From: JAVBWI01 sp036677445
GTDB taxonomy: Bacteria; Bacillota; Clostridia; Christensenellales; CAG-138
DNA: 64,000 nt
Reading direction: 5' to 3'
Assembly (NCBI GenBank): GCA_036677445.1
Contig: JAVBWI010000027.1
Coordinates: 62,001 to 126,000, forward strand
Shown one piece after another: positions 1 through 7,678 of the stretch. Both the position numbers and the translations under genes were made by a program. The notes beneath the pieces are model-generated. The model saw only the letters and a list, made by a program, of their open reading frames with translations. It did no database searches and was not told where the DNA came from. The first letter of the stretch is position 1. Each line of letters opens with the position of its first letter.

Positions 1-354
1 GTTGAACAACAATATGCCGCCAATCAGAATGATAGCGGCCATACCGGCCAGGCTTAGAATGTATTGCCTTTTCATCTTTTTCAGCTGTACTTCCATACCG
101 GCAAGCAACGCGTAAAAGCCTTCTGTGGATACTGCCGCCTTGGCTTTGCCGTTTTCCGCGCCTGTCGCAAGCAGTTCATCCACTCCAATGTTAAATAGCT
201 TACTTAATTCCATCAGGTTGTCGAGCGTCGGTATGGCCGCGCCGGACTCCCATTTGGAAACTGCCTGCCGCGATACGTGCAGAAGCTCGGCTAGCTTTTC
301 CTGCGAATACCCGGCGGCCTTTCGAAGCTGCTGGATTCGTTCCGCTATTTGCAT
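1..354 (-). CDS. XRE-family HTH regulator with C-terminal membrane segment (3' part outside window)
   Basis: The reading frame starts at an ATG (354) behind a GGGGGGAGAG ribosome site and runs off the left edge of the window, giving 118 codons. Residues 1-60 form a Cro/C1-type helix-turn-helix with the recognition-helix stretch LHVSRQAVSKWESG, the usual signature of short DNA-binding regulators. The end of the visible part (about residues 100-118) is strongly hydrophobic and looks like the start of a membrane helix, so this may be a membrane-attached XRE regulator, a common type in Clostridia. Its targets cannot be told from the sequence; the gene is last in a minus-strand series after purR and is separated from it by about 550 bp of repeats. 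Confidence 0.8.
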   Translation of the reverse strand, partial: MQIAERIQQLRKAAGYSQEKLAELLHVSRQAVSKWESGAAIPTLDNLMELSKLFNIGVDELLATGAENGKAKAAVSTEGFYALLAGMEVQLKKMKRQYILSLAGMAAIILIGGILLFN

Positions 355-486
355 AAATGCTCTCCCCCCGTTCTGTATTCATTCTACACGAAACCCTTTT
401 CCCGCACCACCACTTCCCGGTTTCTTTCTGTCAACCGGCGGTTGCAGAGACCGAAAACATCAGGTTTGACACCCTCGCGCTGACAA

Positions 487-603
487 CTGACAAAACCGGC
501 AAGCAGACTTGTCGGCTGTTATTCTTATGGTATCGCCACCTACGGTGGCGACGAAAGATTATTTTATTTAATAGCGGGCGGGCTCCGCCCCCCGCGCCCC
601 CTG
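487..603 (-). repeat. Dispersed element R4, copy 1 (inverted relative to 36433-36547)
   Basis: About 110 bp here are almost identical to the reverse complement of 36433-36547, including the hairpin GCCACCTACGGTGGC, the AT-rich block ATTTTATTTAATAG and the GC-rich end GGCGGGCTCCGCCCCCCG. Neither copy encodes a plausible protein. Two matching copies 36 kb apart in opposite orientation indicate a dispersed repeat and not a local duplication. Confidence 0.8.
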
Positions 604-660
604 GGGTACGGATTTACTTATGTCGGCCCCCATGTACATCTGCCTCATAACATGCCGCCC

Positions 661-923
661 TGTCGGCCTGCCCTTCAGGCATAATACACCAACCCATATA
701 ATCCGTTAAAACCGGCGATATGTGCGCCGGTTTTGACACCTTGCACGGCCGCCGCCCGCAACCTTAATATGTCGCCTTCGGCGACATCAGTGGTACCCGA
801 AGGGTGGAAAACACCGTAGTGTTTTTGGCGGCCGTGAAAAAAACCGTCCCGCCGTGCAAAGCACGACGGGACGTAAAACTCGCGCAAATGCTTGCATTTG
901 CGCGAACAGGCTATGCCTGTTGT
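661..923 (-). repeat. Hairpin array R1, copy A, 3' of purR
   Basis: Read in the purR direction, the array is a hairpin over the stop codon (905-911/915-921), an abutting 11-bp perfect hairpin (881-891/894-904), a 13-bp hairpin (845-857/861-873), a branched stem (744-753 with 827-836) enclosing small hairpins, and the 13-bp R1 hairpin (705-717/725-737, loop ATATGTG). The last two parts recur at 3927-4055 and 44806-44878 with compensatory base changes. No gene is seen in 355-910. Confidence 0.75.
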
Positions 924-1735
924 AGCCATTCCGCCGGGCGGATATCCGCGAAACCGGCTTCCTCATCCACCGTGCCCAGCGTCATCAGCGGGTAGTATTC
1001 CTGCACGCGCTTGACGCGCGGCTCCTGCGTGGCGACGATGACGCCGGTGCCGCATACCTGTACGTTAAACTCCTGCATCATGGCGACGAGCGCCTTCGCG
1101 GTGCCGCCTCCCTTCATAAAGTCGTCGATGATGAGCGCCTTCTGCCCCGCGACAAGGCTGCGCCTGGGCAGGCTCATGGTCTGCACCCGTTTGGAGGAGG
1201 CGCTCATGTAATTGAGCGTCACCACCGAGCCTTCGGAAATGCGGTTGTCCCGCCGCGCGGTCACAAGGGGCTTGCCCAGCGCCTTTGCGACCATCAGCGA
1301 GATGGGCACGCCCATGGACTCTACCGTCACCACCACATCCGGCTGCTGGCGATGAAATTTCTTTGCGAATATCTCGCCCATGCGGGTAAGCAGCCGCGGG
1401 TTGGAAAACAGGTCCACCGTGTAGAGGAAACCGCCCGCAAGGATACGCTCCTTTGTGGAAAGCTCCTTGCATAGTGTTTCCACGAACGCCGCATCCGCCG
1501 CATCCTCGTTGAACGGGAAAAAGCGCACGCCGCCCGCCGCGCCGTTGACGCTTTCCACCATGCCCTGGCCGTACTTTGCAAGCACGGTTCGTACGGTCGT
1601 GATGTCCTCGCTCAATGTGGATTTTGCACACCCGAACCACTCCACAAATTCCCGCAGCGTAAACAAACGCCCGGGTTCGCAACTTAACGCGCGCGTAATT
1701 GCAGCAACGCGCTCGCTCCGCTTCAATTTTTCCAT
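911..1735 (-). CDS. purR: Pur operon repressor PurR (Bacillus type)
   Basis: A 274-residue cytoplasmic regulator that in Bacillus binds PurBox DNA and represses purine synthesis genes; PRPP releases it. Residues 1-75 are a winged helix-turn-helix (SERVAAITRAL onward) and the rest is a type I phosphoribosyltransferase fold. The PRPP loop reads LIIDDFMKGGGT near residue 202, the family signature; PurR has no transferase activity. I chose the ATG at 1735 because it follows GGGGAAGGA and fits the family N-terminus MEKLKRSER; an in-frame upstream ATG at 1786 has no such site. The gene has its own promoter and stands alone; the stop codon lies in a hairpin of the R1 array. Confidence 0.95.
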   Translation of the reverse strand: MEKLKRSERVAAITRALSCEPGRLFTLREFVEWFGCAKSTLSEDITTVRTVLAKYGQGMVESVNGAAGGVRFFPFNEDAADAAFVETLCKELSTKERILAGGFLYTVDLFSNPRLLTRMGEIFAKKFHRQQPDVVVTVESMGVPISLMVAKALGKPLVTARRDNRISEGSVVTLNYMSASSKRVQTMSLPRRSLVAGQKALIIDDFMKGGGTAKALVAMMQEFNVQVCGTGVIVATQEPRVKRVQEYYPLMTLGTVDEEAGFADIRPAEWLQQA

Positions 1736-1836
1736 TGCTCGGCCATCCTTCCCCTTATTGAAATCTGATTGTATTGTGTGATGCATAGCATAGGCACGAC
1801 ACGCCGCGCCCTTGCGCGTGCCGGATTATTAGGAAC

Positions 1837-1865
1837 AGTATACCTAATTTCCCGCACGTTTACAA
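1837..1865 (-). promoter_or_regulatory. purR promoter, sigma-A type
   Basis: On the minus strand TTGTAA (1860-1865) is followed after 17 nt by TATACT (1837-1842), about 100 nt ahead of the purR start. Confidence 0.7.
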
Positions 1866-1877
1866 GTGCAAATTTAA

Positions 1878-1888
1878 TGAACGTTCGG
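1878..1888. promoter_or_regulatory. PurBox-like site upstream of purR
   Basis: TGAACGTTCGG lies 12 nt upstream of the -35. On the minus strand it contains CCGAAC, the core of the PurBox known from Bacillus, next to an overlapping inverted GTTC half. It suggests autoregulation, but the flanking AT positions match only in part. Confidence 0.35.
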
Positions 1889-1912
1889 AAAATATCCCGG
1901 ATATGTTGAATC

Positions 1913-1973
1913 AAAAAAGCGGAGGCATTGCATTTCCCCTTCGCTGTTCCGATGCGCAGGATGCAGCCTCCGG
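1913..1973 (-). terminator. Terminator downstream of yhbY
   Basis: A long stem (CGGAGGCTGCA pairing with TGCAATGCCTCCG) ends in six T on the minus strand, directly after the yhbY stop. Confidence 0.7.
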
Positions 1974-1978
1974 CCGCG

Positions 1979-2275
1979 TTACTTGCAAAGCTCTATCCGC
2001 GGGTTTTCATGGTTTTTGCGGTACAGCACCAGCTTACGCCCGATGCACTGCACGATCTCCGCCCGAAGCGGTACCTTGAGCGCATCCGCCGCCTCCCGCG
2101 CGCCTAGCGGCGCGGTCTCGAGTACGGTGATTTTAATAAGCTCCCGCGCTTCCAGCGCCAGGGAAAGCTGCTCGATCATCTCCGTACCGATGCCGCTTTT
2201 ACCGATTTGAAAAATCGGCTGCAGTGTGTTTGCCATACTCCGAAGCTGCGCCCTCTGCCTGCTGTTCAATTCCAT
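1979..2275 (-). CDS. yhbY: YhbY/CRM-domain RNA-binding protein
   Basis: A 98-residue single-domain protein of the CRM family, which binds pre-50S ribosomal particles in bacteria. It shows the typical N-terminus NSRQRAQLRSMAN, the IGKSGI motif near residue 25 and the helix EQLSLALEARELIKI, and the length matches the usual 95-100. In many Firmicutes yhbY belongs to a cluster with obgE; here a lipoprotein gene and repeats lie between the two. GGTGG before the ATG is a moderate ribosome site. The assignment by family is secure; its cellular role in Firmicutes is less clear. Confidence 0.92.
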   Translation of the reverse strand: MELNSRQRAQLRSMANTLQPIFQIGKSGIGTEMIEQLSLALEARELIKITVLETAPLGAREAADALKVPLRAEIVQCIGRKLVLYRKNHENPRIELCK

Positions 2276-2394
2276 GCACTACCACCTTAATAAGATTTTT
2301 TTATCAGTATTCCCGCGAAAACGAACCTAAGTTCAAGAATAACGAGTCATCCCTACCGGCCGACGGAGCGATATTTCAACGCAGTCTATACCCA

Positions 2395-3600
2395 TTACGC
2401 AGTATACCTTGTATAGCCTAGCTGTATATAGTTGTATTCGTATTTCTCTTCATAAGCCATTTCTCCTTCACCTTTAAGAAGTTTTATGAATATGCTATAA
2501 GTTTCGTCCGGCCCAACGCACCAACTCTTTGAGGCATAGCTGTAAGCTTCGCCATAAAGCGCAACATCGTTAAAATCAATATCTTTATAGTAACCATCCC
2601 TGGCATTCCCCAACGCTGCTGTAATTTGATTCCCCAGCGATGTGAACACCTTTTGAATCTGCTCAGGGCTTTTACCCATTACATTGATGTTATAATCAAC
2701 ACGGCTTATACGTTTGGAATCATCGTATGTGAATTCCAATGTGGTCTCGCACCCTTCGATCAAGAGTCCTTCGATAATATACGTATAGGGATGCTCACCC
2801 TCATAAGAGTCCCATATCACGCCCGCATATGTCGGCGTGGCGTGATACTTGGACAGTATGTCCTCCGTGCCTGCGGTAAACAATTCCGGATCATGATAGA
2901 TACCCGTGGGATCGAAGGCCCAATCGGTATACTCCGGCTTTCTATCCAACGGATAGTACGATATGTCATACCAATGAAAATAGGTGCGATCGAGCTTGTT
3001 CCGGTAAGCGGCAATATACATCGCCCTTCCTCTGGCACAGCTCTCTGTCGTTCCCAGTTCAAAGGTACAGTCTTTATGTTTCCACATGACAGTTGTTTCT
3101 TCCTCGAAACGGTCGCTGGGCTCAAGTTCCCAATAATCATTCCATTCATAAAAGGCGGAGGGCTCCCCAAGCAGCTTTTTCATCTCATAATAAATTTCCT
3201 CATAACCGGCGTACATGCTTTGCGTCGTATGCACCTGTTCAATTTCCCCATTCCTGACTATTATGCGCAGCATGGTAAAATCGCCGCCGATGTGCAGGCC
3301 GGTTATTTCATAAACGCCGGGTACTTCTTTATATTCCGCGTCATATTTCGCAGCGATCTGCCCGGCCGGCAGGGTAAACAGCTCGCTATCCCCAAATATG
3401 CCTGCCGGGTCGCAGGACGCCGGCAGAAGAGCCGCTGAAGGTAATTCTACACTCTTCTCCGGCAGCCCTGAAGCTGATGGCGCTGAAGCGCCCGGCACAG
3501 GTGCGTTTGCGGAATCGGATGTTGGCTCCTGCAGCGCAGCCCTTGCGGCGCAGCCGCACAGAAATAAGCATACCAGCAGTATTACAGTAAAGCGTTTCAT
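2395..3600 (-). CDS. Lipoprotein of unknown function with internal duplication
   Basis: A 401-residue secreted lipoprotein. The signal peptide ends in the lipobox LCGC with lipidated Cys17. After a Ser/Ala/Pro-rich linker come two similar domains: DPAGIFGDSELFTLPAGQI near residue 65 and DPTGIYHDPELFTAGTEDI near residue 229, each followed by a Tyr/Glu-rich beta-type region with a TGLHIGG or EGLLIEG turn. This points to an internal duplication. I do not recognise the family. The base composition is visibly more AT-rich than its neighbours, which may mean transfer. Its 5' leader carries the R2 hairpin array. The start has AAGGAAA upstream. Confidence 0.8.
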   Translation of the reverse strand: MKRFTVILLVCLFLCGCAARAALQEPTSDSANAPVPGASAPSASGLPEKSVELPSAALLPASCDPAGIFGDSELFTLPAGQIAAKYDAEYKEVPGVYEITGLHIGGDFTMLRIIVRNGEIEQVHTTQSMYAGYEEIYYEMKKLLGEPSAFYEWNDYWELEPSDRFEEETTVMWKHKDCTFELGTTESCARGRAMYIAAYRNKLDRTYFHWYDISYYPLDRKPEYTDWAFDPTGIYHDPELFTAGTEDILSKYHATPTYAGVIWDSYEGEHPYTYIIEGLLIEGCETTLEFTYDDSKRISRVDYNINVMGKSPEQIQKVFTSLGNQITAALGNARDGYYKDIDFNDVALYGEAYSYASKSWCVGPDETYSIFIKLLKGEGEMAYEEKYEYNYIQLGYTRYTA

Positions 3601-3675
3601 AGCTTTATTTCCTTCTGTGTTTCATTCAATCCATATCTTCACAAAATCCTGTATCGCCGCTTACAGCGGCGGCGA

Positions 3676-3850
3676 AACGTGTCAAAAAAGTGCCGCGGCA
3701 CTTTTTTGAGTTTTACAGGAACCGCCTGCACCTTCGGCGCGGCCGGCGGTTCCTGCAAGGAAAGCCTTACTCCGCAAGGCCTTACGCTCGCGCCGTACAT
3801 ACCGCCGCTCGCGAATAAAGCCTGCTGCGACGGCATCTTTTCAACCCACC
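3676..3850 (-). repeat. Hairpin array R2, copy 3, in the leader of the lipoprotein gene
   Basis: Contains a perfect 13-bp hairpin (3682-3694/3697-3709), a second hairpin CAGGAACCGCC/GGCGGTTCCTG (3716-3726/3745-3755) and a degenerate third (AAGGAAAGCCTTAC). The order and spacing match R2 copies at 13787-14015 and 48350-48630, but stem bases differ in a paired way. Orientation relative to the next gene is the same in all three. No coding potential is seen in 3601-4125. Confidence 0.75.
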
Positions 3851-3915
3851 AAAAGCTCTTTCAATTTGCTGCGGGCGGGTTTCCGCTCCCCGTAAATACA
3901 GGCGTTTTCCCCATG

Positions 3916-4130
3916 ACAGGCCGCTTTGTCGGCCTGTACTCCAAGCACAATAAGCCAAACCATATCATCCGTCAAAACTGACGACCTGTGCGTCAGTTTT
4001 GACACCTTGCACGGCCGCCGCCCGGAAAACGCCGCAGCGTTTTTAGGCGACCGTGAGAAAACCTTTCGTTTGAATGGGCCATAGCCCATTCAAGCGAAAC
4101 CCTCGTGAAGATGGCTTTGCCATCTTCACG
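3916..4130 (-). repeat. Hairpin array R1, copy B, 3' of obgE
   Basis: Read in the obgE direction: a 12-bp hairpin holding the obgE stop codon (4104-4115/4119-4130), a 16-bp hairpin with one wobble (4064-4079/4084-4099), a branched stem (4010-4019 with 4046-4055) with an inner AAAACGC/GCGTTTT hairpin, the perfect 13-bp R1 hairpin (3971-3983/3991-4003, loop ACCTGTG) and a hairpin ACAGGCCG/CGGCCTGT at 3916-3937. Confidence 0.75.
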
Positions 4131-5397
4131 AAATGAAGTCAAATTCCCACTCGCCCAGCCGTACCGTGCTGCCGTCTTCCGCGCCCGCCTCGCGCAGGGC
4201 CGCCACGATGCCTGTTTTTTGCAGCAGCATCTGGAAGCGGCGCATGGAGGCTTCGTCGTTGGGGTCGGTGGTGTCGAGTATGCGCTCCACATCCCCGCCG
4301 GTCACCACGAAGGCGCCGTCGTCCTCGCGGGTAATTGCAAAGCCCGGCTCGTACTGGGGCTGCAGTTCCAGTTCTTCCTCGTCGTACTCGAGAACCGGCG
4401 GCAGCGTTATGAGCAGCTTGACCGTCGCATCCAGCAGTTGTTCCAATCCCTGATGCCCTGCAGCGGATACGGGGAAAACGGAAATGCCTTTGGGTGTGAG
4501 TGCAGACTCAAGCTTTTTTAGTCCTTCTTCCGCCTCGGGGATATCCATTTTGTTGGCTGCCACGATTTGCGGCAGGGAAGCGAGCTTTTTGCTGTACGCC
4601 GAAAGCTCGGCGTTGATGGCGTCATAATCCTCCAGCGGGTCACGGCCTTCGCTGCCGCTCGCGTCCACCACATGCACCAGCATGCGGGTACGCTCCACAT
4701 GGCGCAAAAAGTCGTGCCCAAGGCCCGCGCCTTCCGCCGCGCCCTCGATGAGGCCGGGGATATCCGCCAGCACAAAGCTCTTTTCATACCGCTGCACCAC
4801 GCCCAGGTTGGGCGTGAGGGTGGTGAAATGATAATTGGCGATTTTGGGCTTCGCCGCGGTGAGCACGGAAAGCAGCGTGGACTTTCCCACGTTGGGAAGA
4901 CCGATCAGCCCCACATCCGCGATGGTCTTGAGTTCCAGCTCCACCTCGCGCTCAAGCGTTTTCTGCCCCGGCTGCGCAAACCTCGGCGCCTGCCGGGTGG
5001 GCGTAGCGAAGCGCGCATTGCCCTTGCCGCCGTGCCCGCCGGGAAGCAGCATGCGCGTTTTTCCGGGCCGGTTCATATCGGCGATGACGGCGCCCGTCTC
5101 TATATCGCGTACTACGGTGCCTACGGGCACCTTGACGACCATATCCTCGCCGTCCCGCCCGCGCGAAAGCTCTGCCTTGCCGTCCTCCCCGCGCTGCGCC
5201 CGGAAATGCCGCTGAAACTTGAACGCAAGCAGCGTCGTCTGGCCCGGGTCGGCTTCGAACACCACGTCCCCGCCGTGCCCGCCGTCGCCGCCGGACGGGC
5301 CGCCGCGCGCGACGTATTTTTCACGGTGGAAGGCCGAACAGCCGTCGCCGCCGTCGCCGGATTTGATTACGATCTTTGCCCTGTCTATAAACTGCAT
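4126..5397 (-). CDS. obgE: GTPase ObgE/CgtA, 50S ribosome assembly
   Basis: A 423-residue essential GTPase of late 50S ribosome assembly that also links to sporulation in Bacillus. Domains in order: glycine-rich Obg fold (1-158, with GPSGGDGGHGGDVV), G domain with P-loop GLPNVGKST near residue 166, switch DIPGLIEGA and NKMD, and a C-terminal OCT domain (about 345-423), so it is the Firmicutes three-domain form. The start ATG at 5397 has a clear AGGAG site and gives the family N-terminus MQFIDRAKIV; an upstream in-frame start at 5421 does not fit. R3 lies just upstream of the ribosome site. The stop codon lies in the stem of the last R1 hairpin. Confidence 0.97.
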   Translation of the reverse strand: MQFIDRAKIVIKSGDGGDGCSAFHREKYVARGGPSGGDGGHGGDVVFEADPGQTTLLAFKFQRHFRAQRGEDGKAELSRGRDGEDMVVKVPVGTVVRDIETGAVIADMNRPGKTRMLLPGGHGGKGNARFATPTRQAPRFAQPGQKTLEREVELELKTIADVGLIGLPNVGKSTLLSVLTAAKPKIANYHFTTLTPNLGVVQRYEKSFVLADIPGLIEGAAEGAGLGHDFLRHVERTRMLVHVVDASGSEGRDPLEDYDAINAELSAYSKKLASLPQIVAANKMDIPEAEEGLKKLESALTPKGISVFPVSAAGHQGLEQLLDATVKLLITLPPVLEYDEEELELQPQYEPGFAITREDDGAFVVTGGDVERILDTTDPNDEASMRRFQMLLQKTGIVAALREAGAEDGSTVRLGEWEFDFIS

Positions 5398-5410
5398 GTT
5401 TGCTCCTGTC

Positions 5411-5574
5411 TTAGTAACCACGGATGAATTCGAAACGTTGTGTTGACGGCTGTTTCACGTCCTGCCGCGTCACTAAAATCTTGAATAGCGCTGCTATCCC
5501 TTCGATTTTGCCCCTTGCAGACATGAAACCATCCCGTCAATATCATCCCTCATTTCATCAGCGCCTACTTAGTC
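5411..5574 (+). repeat. Element R3, copy 1, between nth and obgE
   Basis: This 165-bp segment is repeated in the same orientation at 57064-57232 with about 80% identity by eye; shared blocks include TTGACGGCTG, CTAAAATCTTGA, CTTCGATTTTG and CATCCCTCATTTCATCAG. Its ends form imperfect terminal inverted repeats (14 of 20 positions match), and it holds the inner hairpin ATAGCGCTGCTAT. It encodes no protein. Confidence 0.8.
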
Positions 5575-5579
5575 CTCCA

Positions 5580-6218
5580 TTATTCCGCCTGCGCCTTATA
5601 GTATTCGCAGACCTGCCGCACGCAGCAATCCGCGCATTTGGGCTTGCGCGCATCGCACACCCGCCGCCCGTGGAATATCAGCCAATGGTGCGCGTCGCCC
5701 CAGTCGGATTCAGGGATAGCGGCCATCAGCTGGCGTTCGGTATGAAGCACATCCTTTGCGTTTGCGAACCCGATGCGGTTGGCGACGCGGAACACATGCG
5801 TATCCACCGCAATGGCGGGGATATGGAAAGCGTTGCTGACCACCACGTTCGCCGTCTTTCTCCCCACGCCGGGCAGCTTTACGAGCGCATCGCGGTCGCG
5901 CGGAACCTCGCCGCCGTACTGCTCTATAAGAATTTTGCTCGCCGCGATGATGTTGCGCCCCTTTGTCTGGTACAGCCCGCAGCTTTGTATGTAGGGGAAC
6001 AGCTCGTCCTCCGACAAAGCGGCGATCTGTTCCGGCGTGTTATACACGGGGAAAAGCTTTCGGGTGCACTTGTTCACCTGCTTGTCCGTACTCTGGGCGC
6101 TGAGCATGGTGGCGACGAGCAGCTCGTATGGAGTCGTATATAAAAGTTCCGGCCTGGGGTTGGGGTACGCCGCGCTTAAAGCGCTGAGCGCCGTTCGGAT
6201 GCCCTGTTCATCCAGCAT
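5580..6218 (-). CDS. nth: Endonuclease III (DNA glycosylase/AP lyase)
   Basis: A 212-residue base-excision repair enzyme that removes oxidised pyrimidines and cuts abasic sites. It has the helix-hairpin-helix LPGVGRKTANVV with the catalytic Lys, the catalytic Asp in AVDTHVFRVANR, and four cysteines for a [4Fe-4S] cluster near the C-terminus in the C-x6-C-x2-C-x5-C pattern, with one additional adjacent Cys. The length matches the family (about 211). It starts 3 nt after the glmM stop, so translation is probably coupled to that gene. Confidence 0.96.
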   Translation of the reverse strand: MLDEQGIRTALSALSAAYPNPRPELLYTTPYELLVATMLSAQSTDKQVNKCTRKLFPVYNTPEQIAALSEDELFPYIQSCGLYQTKGRNIIAASKILIEQYGGEVPRDRDALVKLPGVGRKTANVVVSNAFHIPAIAVDTHVFRVANRIGFANAKDVLHTERQLMAAIPESDWGDAHHWLIFHGRRVCDARKPKCADCCVRQVCEYYKAQAE

Positions 6219-6221
6219 GGC

Positions 6222-7580
6222 TTACGTCCTGATCTTTCCTTCATGATTCTTTTCCAGTATGTGCGCAAGCGATACGGCGTACGCGCTGATTTCATCCTCG
6301 TCCCTGCCCTCGAGCATGATGCGTATAAGCGGCTCCGTACCCGAGGCGCGCAAGAGCACGCGGCCCTCCTCGCCCAATTTCGCTTCCACCTCGCGCACCT
6401 GCGCCCACAGCTCTTCATCCCGCATGGCGGGTTCCTTTTGATTTTCCTCTACGCGCACATTGACCAGCACCTGCGGATAGATGGGAATCTCGCCTGCAAG
6501 CGCGCTCATGCGTTTGCCGCTCAGCTTCAGCACATTCAAAAGCTGTATGGCCGAAAGCATGCCGTCCCCCGTGGTATGGTGGTCGGTAAATATGATATGG
6601 CCGGACTGTTCCCCGCCCAGGTTGACCTTCTTTTCCAGCATGCGCTCGAGCACATAGCGGTCGCCGACGGCGGTCTCCTCAATACGGATGCCCGCCTGCT
6701 TCATGCGCTGCTTGAGGCCAAGGTTGCTCATGACGGTGATGACCAGCGTATCCTCCTTGAGCGTTCCGCGCGCGTGCATATCCAGCGCGCAGATGCCCAG
6801 GATGCGGTCGCCGTCGATGATGCGGCCGCGCTCGTCGGTGGCGATGAGCCGGTCGGCGTCGCCGTCAAAGGCGAGCCCCACGTCCGCGCCCAGCTCGCTC
6901 ACCAGCTGCTGCAGGCGTTCGGGGTGGGTGGACCCGCACTGGTCGTTGATGTTATAGCCGTCCGGCTCGTCCGAAAAGCTCAACACCTCCGCGCCCAGGC
7001 CGCAGAACACTTCGCGCGCGATATCCGACGCCGCGCCGTTGGCGCAGTCGAGTACGATGCGAAGGCCTTCAAACCGCGTAAGCGCGGTGCCCTGCAAAAA
7101 TTCGCGGTATTCATCCTTTGCGCGGCGCACGCGTGTGACTCGCCCCACGCCGCCGCCCACCGGACGGGGCAGCGGGGTGTTCTCGCGCAGGATGGCCTCG
7201 ATCTGATCCTCCAGCGCGTCGGAAAGCTTGAAGCCCGCGGTATCGAACCATTTGATTCCGTTGTATTCCATGGAGTTGTGCGAGGCGGAAATGACCACCG
7301 CGGCGTCCGCGCCGTACAGGCGCACCAAATACGCCAAAGCGGGCGTCGGCACCACGCCCACCTGCACCACGTCGCCGCCGACCGAGCAAATGCCCGCCGC
7401 AAGCGCGCAGGAAAGCATATCGCCGGATTTTCTCGTATCCATGCCGACAAGTATGCGGGGCGAATGCACCTCGCTTGCAAGCACGAACGCGCCCGCGGCG
7501 CCTATACGCATGGCAAGCTCACAGCTCAATGTATCGTTTGCGATACCGCGCACCCCGTCGGTGCCAAAAAGTCTGGCCAT
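6222..7580 (-). CDS. glmM: Phosphoglucosamine mutase
   Basis: A 452-residue enzyme converting glucosamine-6-phosphate to glucosamine-1-phosphate for UDP-GlcNAc and peptidoglycan synthesis. The N-terminal signature GTDGVRG, the phosphoserine loop SASHNS (Ser100), the metal-binding loop DGDADR and the C-terminal phosphate loop RASGTEPLIRI are all present. The length is typical (445-455). The gene is in a minus-strand run trxB-glmM-nth; the 98-nt gap to trxB could hold a promoter but no clear one was seen. Confidence 0.97.
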   Translation of the reverse strand: MARLFGTDGVRGIANDTLSCELAMRIGAAGAFVLASEVHSPRILVGMDTRKSGDMLSCALAAGICSVGGDVVQVGVVPTPALAYLVRLYGADAAVVISASHNSMEYNGIKWFDTAGFKLSDALEDQIEAILRENTPLPRPVGGGVGRVTRVRRAKDEYREFLQGTALTRFEGLRIVLDCANGAASDIAREVFCGLGAEVLSFSDEPDGYNINDQCGSTHPERLQQLVSELGADVGLAFDGDADRLIATDERGRIIDGDRILGICALDMHARGTLKEDTLVITVMSNLGLKQRMKQAGIRIEETAVGDRYVLERMLEKKVNLGGEQSGHIIFTDHHTTGDGMLSAIQLLNVLKLSGKRMSALAGEIPIYPQVLVNVRVEENQKEPAMRDEELWAQVREVEAKLGEEGRVLLRASGTEPLIRIMLEGRDEDEISAYAVSLAHILEKNHEGKIRT

Positions 7581-7678
7581 GAAAATTCTCCTCCGCTTTT
7601 ACTGTACCGGGTGAAACATGATGCATGTACGGATTTTTGCGGCGCGGGATGCTCCGGCGCCGGTTCTGGGGTAAGCCG

